From CAWACC01 sp964390695 (GTDB taxonomy: Bacteria; Chlamydiota; Chlamydiia; Chlamydiales; Parachlamydiaceae), in the NCBI GenBank assembly GCA_964390695.1, contig CAYMKI010000075.1, forward strand, positions 1 to 14,398: a stretch of DNA of 14,398 bases. Direction: 5' to 3'. The notes beneath the pieces are model-generated. The model did no database searches, was not told the origin of the DNA, and saw only the letters and a list, made by a program, of their open reading frames with translations. Both the position numbers and the translations under genes were made by a program. The first letter of the stretch is position 1. The number at the start of each line of letters is the position of its first letter. Of the stretch, positions 1 through 6,922 are shown in pieces.

Positions 1-81
1 AAATTCCATCGAACGCGCACAAATGATCCCTGAGTCGTTAGGGCGCAATTGAAAATCACAACAACCTAAATTCACAGTCAT
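1..81 (-). CDS. N-terminal fragment of choloylglycine hydrolase / linear amide C-N hydrolase-like protein (partial)
   Basis: This reading frame runs off the left edge, and only the first 27 codons are visible. The start is well supported: an ATG at 81-79 is preceded on the minus strand by AAGGAGAAG with a spacing of about six bases. The peptide begins M-T-V-N-L-G-C-C-D-F-Q-L and continues to G-I-I-C-A-R-S-M-E-F. The combination C-x-F-x-L, then about ten residues on G-x-x-x-x-R-S-M-E-F, is typical of the N-terminus of the Ntn-hydrolase family that includes bile-salt hydrolase and penicillin V acylase. In that family the Cys becomes the N-terminal nucleophile. Here the Cys pair lies at residues 7-8, so a short propeptide would have to be removed. 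No signal peptide is visible. The gene is divergent from the membrane-protein gene at 210. The family call rests on a short stretch. Confidence 0.55.
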   Translation of the reverse strand, partial: MTVNLGCCDFQLRPNDSGIICARSMEF

Positions 82-143
82 ATACTTCTCCTTTTATTGA
101 AAGTGTAAATAGCAACATCAAGCGAAAGCTTTAAATTATTTTC

Positions 144-172
144 TTGAATTTATATACATACTCTCCTATTAA
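144..172 (+). promoter_or_regulatory. Putative sigma70-type promoter for the DUF4383-like gene
   Basis: TTGAAT (144-149) is followed after 17 bases by TATTAA (167-172), each matching four of six consensus positions. Transcription would start near 179, about 30 bases before the ATG at 210. This argues against the longer in-frame TTG start at 144, which falls inside the -35 box. Confidence 0.4.
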
Positions 173-209
173 AGTAAAATATATGTTTAACATCAAGTGG
201 AGTTTTCCC

Positions 210-578
210 ATGTTAAGATTTTTAGCTATCGTCTTTGGCCTGGTCTTTATCACCATCGGCATTTTGGGCTTTCAGAAGGAATTCACGCCTGACGGCCTGC
301 TTTTCGGCTATTTCCAAGTCAATCCCATGCACAATGTGATTCATCTGGCCACAGGACTCATAGCTCTCTTCTGCGGAGTCAGCAACAACGCTGCCAGCAA
401 AGCCTTCTTTGTCATTTTTGGCTTAGCTTCTTTAGCCTTCGCCGGCTATGGATTTTATTCGGGATCCGAAAAGTTGTTTGACCTGATAGCTGTCAATAAG
501 GCTGACAACATTGCCCTCTTAGTCACCGGCCTGGTATTTATATATATCGGCTTTGGACTGAAAGCGCATAAGGCCTAA
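210..578 (+). CDS. DUF4383-like four-helix membrane protein
   Basis: This 122-residue protein has four predicted membrane segments at about residues 3-21, 42-57, 64-84 and 100-117, and no other domain. The stretch N-P-M-H-N-V-I-H-L-A-T-G (38-49) and the later N-K-A-D-N-I-A-L-L (96-104) resemble the paired N-x-x-H-N-x-x-H and D-N-x-x-H signatures of the DUF4383 membrane family, whose function is not known to me. I chose ATG 210 because GTGGAG lies eight bases upstream. In-frame starts at 144 (TTG) and 183 (ATG) would add a polar N-terminal tail, have no ribosome binding site, and overlap the likely promoter. The LOG-family gene begins 34 bases after the stop, so the two are probably co-transcribed. 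The family call is by motif recall only. Confidence 0.75.
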   Translation: MLRFLAIVFGLVFITIGILGFQKEFTPDGLLFGYFQVNPMHNVIHLATGLIALFCGVSNNAASKAFFVIFGLASLAFAGYGFYSGSEKLFDLIAVNKADNIALLVTGLVFIYIGFGLKAHKA

Positions 579-612
579 GACCGCCTATCAGATCCTACCC
601 TGGAGCATTGAA

Positions 613-1296
613 ATGAAGCAGCACTCAGATGATGAGGAATACAAATATCCTGTTGAAGATGCCTGGAGGGTTTTTAGGATCTTATCGGAATTCGTGGAAG
701 GCTTTGAGACGATGACCTCCATAGGCCCTTCTGTCTCTATATTTGGCTCGGCCAGGCTGCAGCCTACCCATCGTTATTATAAAATGACCGTGGAAGTGGC
801 CAAGTGCATTTCACGCAAGGGATTTGCCGTGATCACCGGCGGGGGCCCGGGGCTCATGGAAGCATCCAATCGCGGTGCCCAGCTAGGCAAGGGCGCCTCT
901 TGCGGCTTAGCCATTGATTTGCCCATGGAGGCAGAGTCCAACGCCTTCATCGACCCCAAATACAAACTGCAATTTCGCTATTTTTTTGTGCGCAAGGTGA
1001 TGTTTATACGCTACGCACAAGGCTATGTATTTTTGCCTGGCGGATTTGGCACCATGGACGAACTCTTTGAAGCCCTGACCTTGATTCAAACCAAAAAAAT
1101 CCATAGCTTCCCCATCTATCTGATGGGATCTGAGTACTGGGCGGGGCTGATGGATTGGATCAAGGATACCGTCATGCGCGAGAACTGCATTACTGCTGAC
1201 GACTTGAATATGATGCAAATCACGGATGATCCCGAAGTGGTCGCCAATGGTATTGAGCGGCATTACCAGCGAAACCGTGCTGAACGGAATTTCTAA
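613..1296 (+). CDS. LOG-family protein (nucleotide 5'-monophosphate phosphoribohydrolase-like, 'lysine decarboxylase' fold)
   Basis: This 227-residue cytosolic Rossmann-fold protein has the two hallmark motifs of the LOG family (TIGR00730): G-G-G-P-G-L-M-E at 76-83 and P-G-G-F-G-T-M-D-E at 142-150, plus V-R-K-V-M-F around 126-131. The family is often misnamed lysine decarboxylase. Characterised members cleave the N-glycosidic bond of nucleoside 5'-monophosphates, either cytokinin ribotides (LOG) or purine and pyrimidine NMPs (PpnN). Which substrate applies here cannot be told from sequence. The length is typical of the short LOG class, with an extra N-terminal helix of about 38 residues (E-D-A-W-R-V-F-R-I) in front of the core. 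The start at 613 is preceded by TGGAG about nine bases upstream. The gene follows the DUF4383-like gene by 34 bases and ends at a bidirectional terminator. Confidence 0.9.
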   Translation: MKQHSDDEEYKYPVEDAWRVFRILSEFVEGFETMTSIGPSVSIFGSARLQPTHRYYKMTVEVAKCISRKGFAVITGGGPGLMEASNRGAQLGKGASCGLAIDLPMEAESNAFIDPKYKLQFRYFFVRKVMFIRYAQGYVFLPGGFGTMDELFEALTLIQTKKIHSFPIYLMGSEYWAGLMDWIKDTVMRENCITADDLNMMQITDDPEVVANGIERHYQRNRAERNF

Positions 1297-1307
1297 AGAC
1301 AAAACAA

Positions 1308-1329
1308 AAGAGCCGCTTTCGCGGCTCTT
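1308..1329. terminator. Bidirectional rho-independent terminator between convergent genes
   Basis: AAGAGCCGC (1308-1316), loop TTTC, then GCGGCTCTT (1321-1329) form a perfect 9-bp GC-rich stem. On the minus strand it continues into TTGTTTTGT, a good U-rich tail for the gene at 1349-1789. On the plus strand it is followed by ATCTTAAACTT, a weaker tail for the LOG-family gene that ends at 1296. Confidence 0.8.
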
Positions 1330-1348
1330 ATCTTAAACTTCCTTTGCG

Positions 1349-1789
1349 TTATTGCTTACGCAAGCCGAACGGCTGGGCATAAGCGGCAGGGGCCCTTCCA
1401 TTGTTCATAGAAGGAGCGGGAACAACCACAGCCGCAGGTTGTGCATATATCGGTTGCGGTTGGGGATAACCCACAGTATAGCTAGGAACTGGAGTTTGGG
1501 TGGCGTTTACAAGCAGCTTCGAATGTTCGTTGCCGCGGGCATCTGTATGGGAAACCGTTACAGATGTATTTTTACCTACCGGTGTGCCGTAAGGTACGGG
1601 AACCGTTGTAACTTGAGTGGTAGTTTGAAGGGTTGGGTAGCCAGCTTGATGCACTCTTTGGGCTACTTGTTGCTGGGCATTTGCTACTTGGCGATTAGCA
1701 GCTTCCCTTTTGTTGAGGACTTCACGTCCATTCACTATGGTTTTTTGCTCTACTGTGACGGAAGTGCTTGGAACTTGTCCTGAATACAT
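1349..1789 (-). CDS. Pro/Gln/Thr/Val-rich hypothetical protein
   Basis: I do not recognise this 146-residue protein. There is no signal peptide and no membrane segment. The N-terminal half contains a short charged, Gln/Ala-rich helix-like stretch (residues about 24-49, including A-N-A-Q-Q-Q-V-A-Q-R-V). The rest is low complexity, with repeated T-T-T-Q-V-T-T-V-P-V-P, P-Q-P-Q-P-I and A-V-V-V-P-A-P stretches and many Tyr-Pro pairs, so it is probably disordered. The start is convincing: AGGAG lies eight bases upstream of ATG 1789. The stop sits 20 bases from a strong terminator with a U-rich tail on this strand. The opposite strand also stays open here, but without a ribosome binding site. Disordered, proline-rich small proteins in intracellular bacteria can be secreted effectors, but nothing here shows that. 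Confidence 0.65.
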   Translation of the reverse strand: MYSGQVPSTSVTVEQKTIVNGREVLNKREAANRQVANAQQQVAQRVHQAGYPTLQTTTQVTTVPVPYGTPVGKNTSVTVSHTDARGNEHSKLLVNATQTPVPSYTVGYPQPQPIYAQPAAVVVPAPSMNNGRAPAAYAQPFGLRKQ

Positions 1790-1902
1790 AGTTTTTCTCC
1801 TAGATGAGGATTACATAGGTTATATAGATTAGAACGCTTATCAGTTAGGCTAGCAGATTTATTGCAAAACCTGCATAGCCTTAGTCACATTAACACAGAA
1901 GT

Positions 1903-2589
1903 CTAGTTGGTGCAACGGGTTGTCACAAATTGCTGTGAGCAAGTCACGTTCAACAAAATGTTGGGTGTGAGGAAATTGAAGAATGAATCGTTCGTACCGA
2001 TGATCATAGTGTCGTTCGGTTCCCACAAATTCCATACAGCTTTAGTAGTAGATGGCAGCACCCATACGGATCCGTCATTGAGCATCAACCAGCCGTCGCC
2101 ATAAACAGGCTTATAGATTTCGATGACGAAAAATCTCAAATCCCAGAGAGGAGCTTGGCTGATTTCCACTTCAATTCTTTGGTCATTGCGTGTGTTCAAG
2201 ATCACATAAGGATAAGCAGGCTTGTACCAAAAGCTGCCCTGATTTTGCATCACCAGAAGCACATCTCCAGGAAACCAGTCAAACAATTTTAAACGATCAT
2301 TAGGATTGGTCAACCAGTAGGAACCATCTTCGATTTCAATCATATCTCCATAAAGAGTGGTGCCGAGGTAAATGTGGTTGGCGCGATTGTGGCTGGTGAC
2401 GTAGTTAGATGCACTTTCAACAGTTTCTTCTTCACCATCTACTTTGCGGATAGGTTTTTCGAGGGTTGTAGCTCCCCCTGCGATTTCTTGTGTTTCAGCT
2501 TCAGAAATAACTTCTGGACTAGCGAACATCGGCATGGTAAATAAGCATGCGGCCACTAAATTCAACCATAATCTTTTTGATAATTTCAT
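1903..2589 (-). CDS. Exported protein with two tandem Trp-rich modules, function unknown
   Basis: With the start at 2589 the protein has 228 residues and begins with a clear signal peptide: M-K-L-S-K-R, a hydrophobic core to about residue 20, and likely cleavage after M-F-A-S. AGGT lies about seven bases upstream of this ATG. A longer frame from GTG 2652 would bury the signal behind 21 basic residues and has no ribosome binding site. After an acidic linker (about 26-70) come two related modules at about 80-140 and 163-222. Each starts Y-G-D, has D-G-S-x-W nine to eleven residues later, then (D/L)-W-(F/E)-P-(G/N)-D and a hydrophobic beta-like stretch ending before S-F. Two Cys occur only in the C-terminal tail (217, 226). 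It is probably periplasmic or surface-exposed. No family is recognised with confidence, though duplicated small beta modules are plausible. Confidence 0.75.
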   Translation of the reverse strand: MKLSKRLWLNLVAACLFTMPMFASPEVISEAETQEIAGGATTLEKPIRKVDGEEETVESASNYVTSHNRANHIYLGTTLYGDMIEIEDGSYWLTNPNDRLKLFDWFPGDVLLVMQNQGSFWYKPAYPYVILNTRNDQRIEVEISQAPLWDLRFFVIEIYKPVYGDGWLMLNDGSVWVLPSTTKAVWNLWEPNDTMIIGTNDSFFNFLTPNILLNVTCSQQFVTTRCTN

Positions 2590-2667
2590 AGGGTTACCTG
2601 TTTGTTTGGGTTTAGATTTTTTTCGTTTTTGATACGGACGTCTCTGGTCCACTCAAAAAGAACTGAC

Positions 2668-2673
2668 ATTATA
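2668..2673 (-). promoter_or_regulatory. Putative -10 box for the two-module exported protein
   Basis: The minus strand reads TATAAT at 2673-2668. This would place the transcript start near 2661, giving a leader of about 70 bases before ATG 2589. No good -35 hexamer lies at the expected distance, so only the -10 is called. Confidence 0.3.
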
Positions 2674-2751
2674 TTCGGGGAAATGTATTAAGGCTAGATA
2701 AAGTTGATGTTAATATTTTATTATAGCGAAAAAGAATTGCACCCGCACGCA

Positions 2752-2781
2752 CTGCCACTGAGCAAAAAAACTCAGTGGCAG
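2752..2781 (-). terminator. Hairpin downstream of accC, probable terminator
   Basis: CTGCCACTGAG (2752-2762) and CTCAGTGGCAG (2771-2781) form a perfect 11-bp stem around an eight-base loop rich in A (T on the minus strand). It begins 15 bases after the accC stop on the minus strand. The T-rich stretch on that strand comes only about 15 bases later, so termination may be factor-assisted, or the hairpin may protect the 3' end of the mRNA. Confidence 0.6.
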
Positions 2782-2796
2782 ACTATGCTACAACGG

Positions 2797-4158
2797 CTAT
2801 TCAGGCAGGAATTGACAGCCTTCATGAATCAATTTATCTACATAATTCAGGTCATACTCATGACTCAAAAAGTTGCCATCTTGCAGCATGAATAAATGAA
2901 ATGGAATGGTGGAAGAAACCCCTCCGATATGAAACTCTCGCAAAGCTCTTCTAGCAATAGCCACGGCCTCATCTCGAGATTTCCCCTTGATGATAAGCTT
3001 GGCAATCATAGAATCGTAATGCGGCGGAATGGTATAGCCTGAATAACAGGCGCTATCCACCCTGACATGCGGGCCGCCGGGAGGTAAATAATACTCAAGC
3101 CTTCCCGGAGATGGTGAAAAGTTATAGGCGGGGTTTTCCGCATTGATGCGGAACTGGATGACGTGGCCGTGGAAATTGACATCCTTTTGTTCTAAGCTTA
3201 AAGGCTTGTCTTGAGCCACCTTGATCTGCTCCGCCACCAAATCGACACCCGTAAGCTCCTCTGTCACGGTATGCTCCACCTGGATACGCGTGTTCACTTC
3301 CATAAAATAAAAGTTGCGATCTTGGTCTAATAGGAACTCTACAGTACCGGCCGAATGATATTTAGCTTCCCTGACAACATTGACGGCAGCTTGGCCTATC
3401 TTTTGACGCATTTTGGGTGTTAAGACAGGGCTAGGGCTTTCCTCAATGAGCTTCTGCCGGCGCCGCTGAATAGTGCAATCCCTTTCTCCCAAATGGATAT
3501 AGTTGCCGAACTTATCCCCAAGGACCTGCACTTCAATATGCCGGGGATTGACTATCATCTTTTCTAAGTAGACATCGGGATTGCCAAAATTAACCTCAGC
3601 CTCTGCACGAGCGGTGGCGAAGTGTTTGACAAACTCATCCTCATTATAGGCAATGCGGATTCCCTTTCCTCCCCCTCCAGCGACAGCTTTAATAAAGATG
3701 GGATACCCCAGGCGCTTCGCTTCATGCAAGGCTTGTTTGATATCAGTCACCACACCGTCGGAGCCAGGTATAATGGGACATCCGGACGCTTTGGCTGTAG
3801 CTTTGGCTTTTGCTTTATCCCCTAACAAGGCAATGGCTTCGGCGGAAGGTCCAATAAAATTTAAACCGCAACTTTTGCAAATTGAGGCAAAGTTGGCATT
3901 TTCGCTGAGAAACCCATAACCGGGGTGAATGGCATCGGCCCCGGTAATCTCGCAGGCGGATAGGATGTTGGGGATTTTAAGATACGATTTCTGCGCGGCA
4001 GCCTCCCCGATGCAAATTGCTTCATCGGCATGCAGCACATGCAAAGCTTCAGAATCAGCTTGAGAATACACTGCAACGGTTTGCAAGCCCAGGTCATGAC
4101 AGGCGCGAATGATCCTGACGGCAATTTCACCTCTGTTGGCAATTAATACTTTTTGCAT
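2797..4158 (-). CDS. accC: Biotin carboxylase subunit of acetyl-CoA carboxylase
   Basis: This subunit carboxylates the biotin carried on AccB, using ATP and bicarbonate, the first half of malonyl-CoA formation for fatty-acid synthesis. The 453 residues match the usual length (about 449 in E. coli). The N-terminal biotin-carboxylase domain opens with I-A-N-R-G-E-I-A. The ATP-grasp glycine loop G-G-G-G-K-G is at 161-166, the H-P-G-Y-G-F-L-S-E-N motif at 78-87, and N-P-R-H-I-E-V at 205-211. The catalytic E-V-N-T-R-I-Q-V-E-H is at 287-296, with E274 and R337 in the positions of the E. coli metal and carboxylation residues. All key residues are present. The start lies eight bases after the accB stop, with only a weak purine-rich site (AAGTGGTG), so translational coupling is likely. 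It is the last gene of the rpe-efp-accB-accC run. Confidence 0.98.
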   Translation of the reverse strand: MQKVLIANRGEIAVRIIRACHDLGLQTVAVYSQADSEALHVLHADEAICIGEAAAQKSYLKIPNILSACEITGADAIHPGYGFLSENANFASICKSCGLNFIGPSAEAIALLGDKAKAKATAKASGCPIIPGSDGVVTDIKQALHEAKRLGYPIFIKAVAGGGGKGIRIAYNEDEFVKHFATARAEAEVNFGNPDVYLEKMIVNPRHIEVQVLGDKFGNYIHLGERDCTIQRRRQKLIEESPSPVLTPKMRQKIGQAAVNVVREAKYHSAGTVEFLLDQDRNFYFMEVNTRIQVEHTVTEELTGVDLVAEQIKVAQDKPLSLEQKDVNFHGHVIQFRINAENPAYNFSPSPGRLEYYLPPGGPHVRVDSACYSGYTIPPHYDSMIAKLIIKGKSRDEAVAIARRALREFHIGGVSSTIPFHLFMLQDGNFLSHEYDLNYVDKLIHEGCQFLPE

Positions 4159-4166
4159 AACACCAC

Positions 4167-4667
4167 TTAGGTAACTCGAAATAATTTAGTACCAAATTCA
4201 ACTGGAGAACCGCTTTCCACCAGAAGTTCCACGACGGTGCCGCTCACTCCGGCTTTGATTTCATTCATCACTTTCATCGCTTCAATAATGCAAACAACGG
4301 TGTTCTTATCGATTTTATCCCCTTCTTTGATGAAAGGCGGAGCATCAGGTGCAGAGCTGCTATAAAAGGTTCCCACCATTGGCGATGTCACATAGACGCT
4401 CGCCACCTCCTCCTTATCGGATACAGGCGCGGAGGGTGCACCACTCAGCGATGAAGCCGATTCTTTAGCTTTGGAAAAAGCTGCATTGGCCCTGCGCATA
4501 GGCTCGGTGTTGCTAGGTAGCTCATCTATTAAATCCATGGATTGTTCTAAGCGATCATCAAACTCCCGCTCCAGATGTAATTCTACCCCATCTTTTTTAA
4601 AAGTTAACCGCTTAGTACGGGTGCGGCCCATGGAGGCCATTAACTCTTTGATATGCCTGATTTCCAC
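4167..4667 (-). CDS. accB: Biotin carboxyl carrier protein of acetyl-CoA carboxylase
   Basis: This protein carries the biotin that AccC carboxylates and the carboxyltransferase AccA/AccD then discharges onto acetyl-CoA. It has 166 residues, in the usual size range. An N-terminal helical region (M-E-I-R-H-I-K-E-L-M, 1-10) is followed by a Ser/Ala/Pro-rich linker (about 60-90). The C-terminal biotinyl/lipoyl domain runs from about 92 to 166. The biotin attachment motif E-A-M-K-V-M-N-E is at 129-136 with K132 as the modified lysine, and the upstream S-P-M-V-G-T-F-Y typical of bacterial BCCP is at 95-102. The start codon is GTG at 4667, preceded by GGAGG about seven bases upstream, so the start is secure. 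It lies 51 bases after efp and eight bases before accC. Confidence 0.97.
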   Translation of the reverse strand: MEIRHIKELMASMGRTRTKRLTFKKDGVELHLEREFDDRLEQSMDLIDELPSNTEPMRRANAAFSKAKESASSLSGAPSAPVSDKEEVASVYVTSPMVGTFYSSSAPDAPPFIKEGDKIDKNTVVCIIEAMKVMNEIKAGVSGTVVELLVESGSPVEFGTKLFRVT

Positions 4668-4718
4668 TTACTTTCCTCCAAATTTTTCTTTGATATACCC
4701 GGGTGTAATTTTAGATGA

Positions 4719-5270
4719 CTAAACGCGCTGAATATATTCATTCGTTTTAGTATCTATCTTGATAATATCGCCAACTTCTATGAAGCTGGGCACCTCTATT
4801 TTTGCCCCTGTTTCTAGAACAGCTTCTTTCGTGCCTGCAGGAGAATCTTCATCCGCGGTCTCTATTTTTACTACCATGATTTCCAAATATTGCGGCAATT
4901 CGACAGAAAAAATGGTGTCGCCATAAAATGAGGCTTTAAGCTCCACCCCCTCTTTGAGGTAATGCACTTTATCACCTACTATATGGGCTGGAACAAGCAC
5001 CTGTTCCAAATTAGCCACATCCAGAAACAAATAGTCAGATCCCTCAATATATAAGAATTCCAACTTGCGTTCAATCAGGCTGACATCCTGAATGGCTTGA
5101 TTGGGCTTAAAATTCTTTTCGATCATTTCGTTTGAATTTAAGTCGCGCAATTTGGTTTTGATAAAAGGCGTCCCCTTAGGAACGGTTACCTTTACGGTTG
5201 ATTCTACTTTATATAGCTTGCCGTTAAGGGATATAGTCATCCCCGGAGTGATGATAGTTGTTGCTGCCAT
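4719..5270 (-). CDS. efp: Translation elongation factor P (chlamydial EF-P1 type)
   Basis: EF-P binds ribosomes stalled on polyproline and promotes peptide-bond formation. The 183 residues show the three-domain layout: a KOW-like N-terminal domain (about 1-65), an OB domain with Y-I-E-G-S-D-Y-L-F-L-D (about 74-85) and a C-terminal OB domain ending G-D-I-I-K-I-D-T-K-T-N-E-Y-I-Q-R-V. The tip loop that carries the modified lysine reads V-T-V-P-K-G-T-P-F, putting K32 where E. coli has K34 of P-G-K-G. The loop is therefore non-canonical but keeps K-G. The C-terminus and the neighbourhood resemble the first of the two EF-P paralogues I recall in Chlamydia, so a second copy elsewhere in the genome is likely. 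Only a weak AAGGG precedes ATG 5270. The 42-base gap to rpe suggests one transcript. Confidence 0.96.
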   Translation of the reverse strand: MAATTIITPGMTISLNGKLYKVESTVKVTVPKGTPFIKTKLRDLNSNEMIEKNFKPNQAIQDVSLIERKLEFLYIEGSDYLFLDVANLEQVLVPAHIVGDKVHYLKEGVELKASFYGDTIFSVELPQYLEIMVVKIETADEDSPAGTKEAVLETGAKIEVPSFIEVGDIIKIDTKTNEYIQRV

Positions 5271-5312
5271 GCTGCCCTTTACTATTTAATTTTAATCTGA
5301 TTTTTCAACACT

Positions 5313-6026
5313 TTATTTTCCCGCTTTTTTTAACTCAGCGATCGCTTGGTTCATCTGCGGAGTGGAAAATGCATAAGTTCCCGCTACAATAACGTTAGCT
5401 CCTGCTTCAATACATTGCTTGGCTGTGTTGGGATTAATTCCTCCATCCACTTGTATATCAAAAGGGAGTTCTATGGGCTTGTCTGCCGTAGCGACTTTGC
5501 CATACTGCCGAATGTTAAGCTGATCGCACACCCCGCGAGCAAATTGAATTTTAGAAAGAACCTCAGGCATAAAATCTTGTCCCCCAAAACCCGGGTTTAC
5601 GGTCATCAGCAAGAGCTGATCGCATTTGTCTAGAAATTTGGGAATAAATGATTCTGAGGTTTCAGGACAAAAAGCCAATCCAGCCTTGATATTGCAAGTG
5701 CGGATGTATCTCAAGGTTTCTTCTACATCTTCGGTCGCTTCAAAATGAATTGTCAAACAGTCGGCTCCGGCTTCTACAAACCTTTCCACATAGTCGTAAG
5801 GATTATATATCATCAAATGCACATCCAAGAACAGCGAGGTAGCTCTGTTAATTGCAGCTACAGCCTTGGGACCAAACGTTAAATTGGGAACAAATTGCCC
5901 ATCCATTATGTCAATATGCAGCAGATCTGCACCTGCGTCTTCAATTCTCTTAGCCTCATCGGCCAGATGCCCAAAATCCCCAGCTAAAATCGAGGGTGCG
6001 ATTTTAAGGTGTTTCTTTTTCATCAT
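5313..6026 (-). CDS. rpe: Ribulose-phosphate 3-epimerase
   Basis: This enzyme interconverts ribulose 5-phosphate and xylulose 5-phosphate in the non-oxidative pentose phosphate pathway. The 237 residues form a single TIM barrel, slightly longer than the common length of about 220. Signatures are visible in order: A-P-S-I-L-A-G-D-F (10-18), H-I-D-I-M-D-G-x-F-V-P-N (37-48, metal ligand H37 and catalytic D39), D-V-H-L-M (68-72, metal ligand H70), M-T-V-N-P-G-F-G-G-Q (141-150) and V-D-G-G-I (193-197, second catalytic Asp D194). An insertion of about 12 residues between N-I-R and I-Q-V-D (about 173-188) accounts for the extra length. Two adjacent ATGs (6026, 6023) are possible, with AGGAT a few bases upstream favouring the first. 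It is the promoter-proximal gene of the operon. Confidence 0.97.
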   Translation of the reverse strand: MMKKKHLKIAPSILAGDFGHLADEAKRIEDAGADLLHIDIMDGQFVPNLTFGPKAVAAINRATSLFLDVHLMIYNPYDYVERFVEAGADCLTIHFEATEDVEETLRYIRTCNIKAGLAFCPETSESFIPKFLDKCDQLLLMTVNPGFGGQDFMPEVLSKIQFARGVCDQLNIRQYGKVATADKPIELPFDIQVDGGINPNTAKQCIEAGANVIVAGTYAFSTPQMNQAIAELKKAGK

Positions 6027-6046
6027 CTCAATCCTGTTACTTCCTG

Positions 6047-6052
6047 ATTATA
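6047..6052 (-). promoter_or_regulatory. Putative -10 box for the rpe-efp-accBC operon
   Basis: The minus strand has TATAAT at 6052-6047, about 20 bases before the rpe ATG. Transcription would start close to 6040 and leave a short leader that still contains the ribosome binding site. No convincing -35 box is present. A second TATAAT further upstream (plus-strand AATTATAAC near 6080) is an alternative. Confidence 0.3.
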
Positions 6053-6157
6053 TCACATTTAACATATTCATTTTATCTAATTATAACTTTTGATTGCAAA
6101 AAGAAAAGAGCCGTTTCATCCTGTAAATTCAATATAAAAAAAATACTTGCATCCAAA

Positions 6158-6185
6158 TTCACCTTTTCTTCATATAAAATATAAT
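6158..6185 (+). promoter_or_regulatory. Putative promoter of the collagen-like operon
   Basis: TTCACC (6158-6163, four of six to consensus) is separated by 16 bases from a perfect TATAAT (6180-6185). The start would be near 6192, 40 bases before the first collagen-like gene, and no terminator lies between. The divergent rpe promoter lies about 100 bases away in the same AT-rich gap. Confidence 0.45.
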
Positions 6186-6232
6186 TTACACAAACCCCAA
6201 CCATCAACTAGCTCTTTAGAAGAAGGAATTGA

Positions 6233-6898
6233 ATGAATCGTTTTATTTCCGCCAGCTTACTATGGACTTGGTGCATTCCCTTGACCATTTACGCCCTACC
6301 CAATCAGGGGCTCAAGCAATCTCTTCAAGCTTCCTCTAAGTGGAAATTAGGGTCCGACGATGTCAAGGATTACCACATAGGGCAAACCGGGCCCATCGGC
6401 ATGACAGGTCCCCTTGGTCCAACTGGCCCGCAAGGCCCGCAAGGAATACAAGGCCCCACCGGACCTACGGGAATTGGTGGAAACAGTGGCGAAAATGGTC
6501 CTATGGGACTCCAGGGCAATCCTGCAGGATATCTTTACTCTCCAGACTGCACAGCCACTTCGATCATTGCGGGCACGGTGATCTTTCCCCCTCCCGGAAC
6601 GACCGGTCCCGTGGGCGGCACTGGCCCAGGCTACACCTATCAAATATCCGGAACACAACCCGCCAATGAGCTTATTCTCACTTTCACCGTCGGTCCAGAT
6701 GCACCCACAGGCTCTGTCTACAGCATAACAGCTACCGCCGTAAATTCATTTGGTCTACCGTTATATATAAATTCCGCTTACGACCCCTCCACCGGAACCT
6801 ATACTCTTAGCCCCAGTGCAGATTCAGAGGCAAATACCGACTACAATGTAGATGCCATCAATTTCATAGCCGTAGGCTGTATGCCGCTAGAAACTTAA
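6233..6898 (+). CDS. Collagen-like exported protein A (16 Gly-X-Y triplets)
   Basis: This 221-residue protein starts with a signal peptide (M-N-R-F, hydrophobic core to about 20, likely cleavage near Y-A-L-P) and a spacer of about 28 residues. Residues 50-97 are sixteen uninterrupted Gly-X-Y triplets, many with Pro in X and Thr or Gln in Y (G-P-T, G-P-Q, G-P-I), the usual composition of bacterial collagen. Thr rather than hydroxyproline probably stabilises the helix. The C-terminal domain (98-221) is Thr/Ser/Gly/Pro-rich and beta-like (L-I-L-T-F-T-V, Y-S-I-T-A-T-A-V) and ends with A-I-N-F-I-A-V-G-C near the C-terminus. No cysteine precedes the triplets, unlike proteins B and C. AAGGA lies about six bases before the ATG. 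It is probably a trimeric surface or periplasmic stalk. It is the first of four closely spaced genes. Confidence 0.88.
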   Translation: MNRFISASLLWTWCIPLTIYALPNQGLKQSLQASSKWKLGSDDVKDYHIGQTGPIGMTGPLGPTGPQGPQGIQGPTGPTGIGGNSGENGPMGLQGNPAGYLYSPDCTATSIIAGTVIFPPPGTTGPVGGTGPGYTYQISGTQPANELILTFTVGPDAPTGSVYSITATAVNSFGLPLYINSAYDPSTGTYTLSPSADSEANTDYNVDAINFIAVGCMPLET

Positions 6899-6922
6899 AT
6901 CTATTTAATTCCCGAGGTATTT

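Noticed and set aside
144..209. N-terminal extension of the DUF4383-like protein from TTG 144
   Set aside because: The TTG lies in the probable -35 box, and the added residues are not membrane-like. ATG 210 has a GTGGAG site.
907..1302. 131-residue minus-strand frame inside the LOG-family gene
   Set aside because: It lies antisense to a gene with clear family motifs and reads as a shadow frame without recognisable features.
1352..1783. 143-residue plus-strand frame opposite the 1349-1789 gene
   Set aside because: It starts with TTG and has no ribosome binding site, while the minus-strand gene has AGGAG and a well-placed terminator.
2590..2652. Upstream extension of the two-module exported protein from GTG 2652
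   Set aside because: It adds a basic stretch before an otherwise perfect signal peptide and lacks a ribosome binding site.
2704..2895. 63-residue plus-strand frame downstream of accC
   Set aside because: It crosses the hairpin at 2752-2781 and the 3' end of accC in antisense, and has no start signal.
6340..6669. Frames on both strands overlapping the collagen repeat of protein A
   Set aside because: The Gly-X-Y codons keep alternative frames open and Arg/Pro/Ser-rich. They have no start signals.
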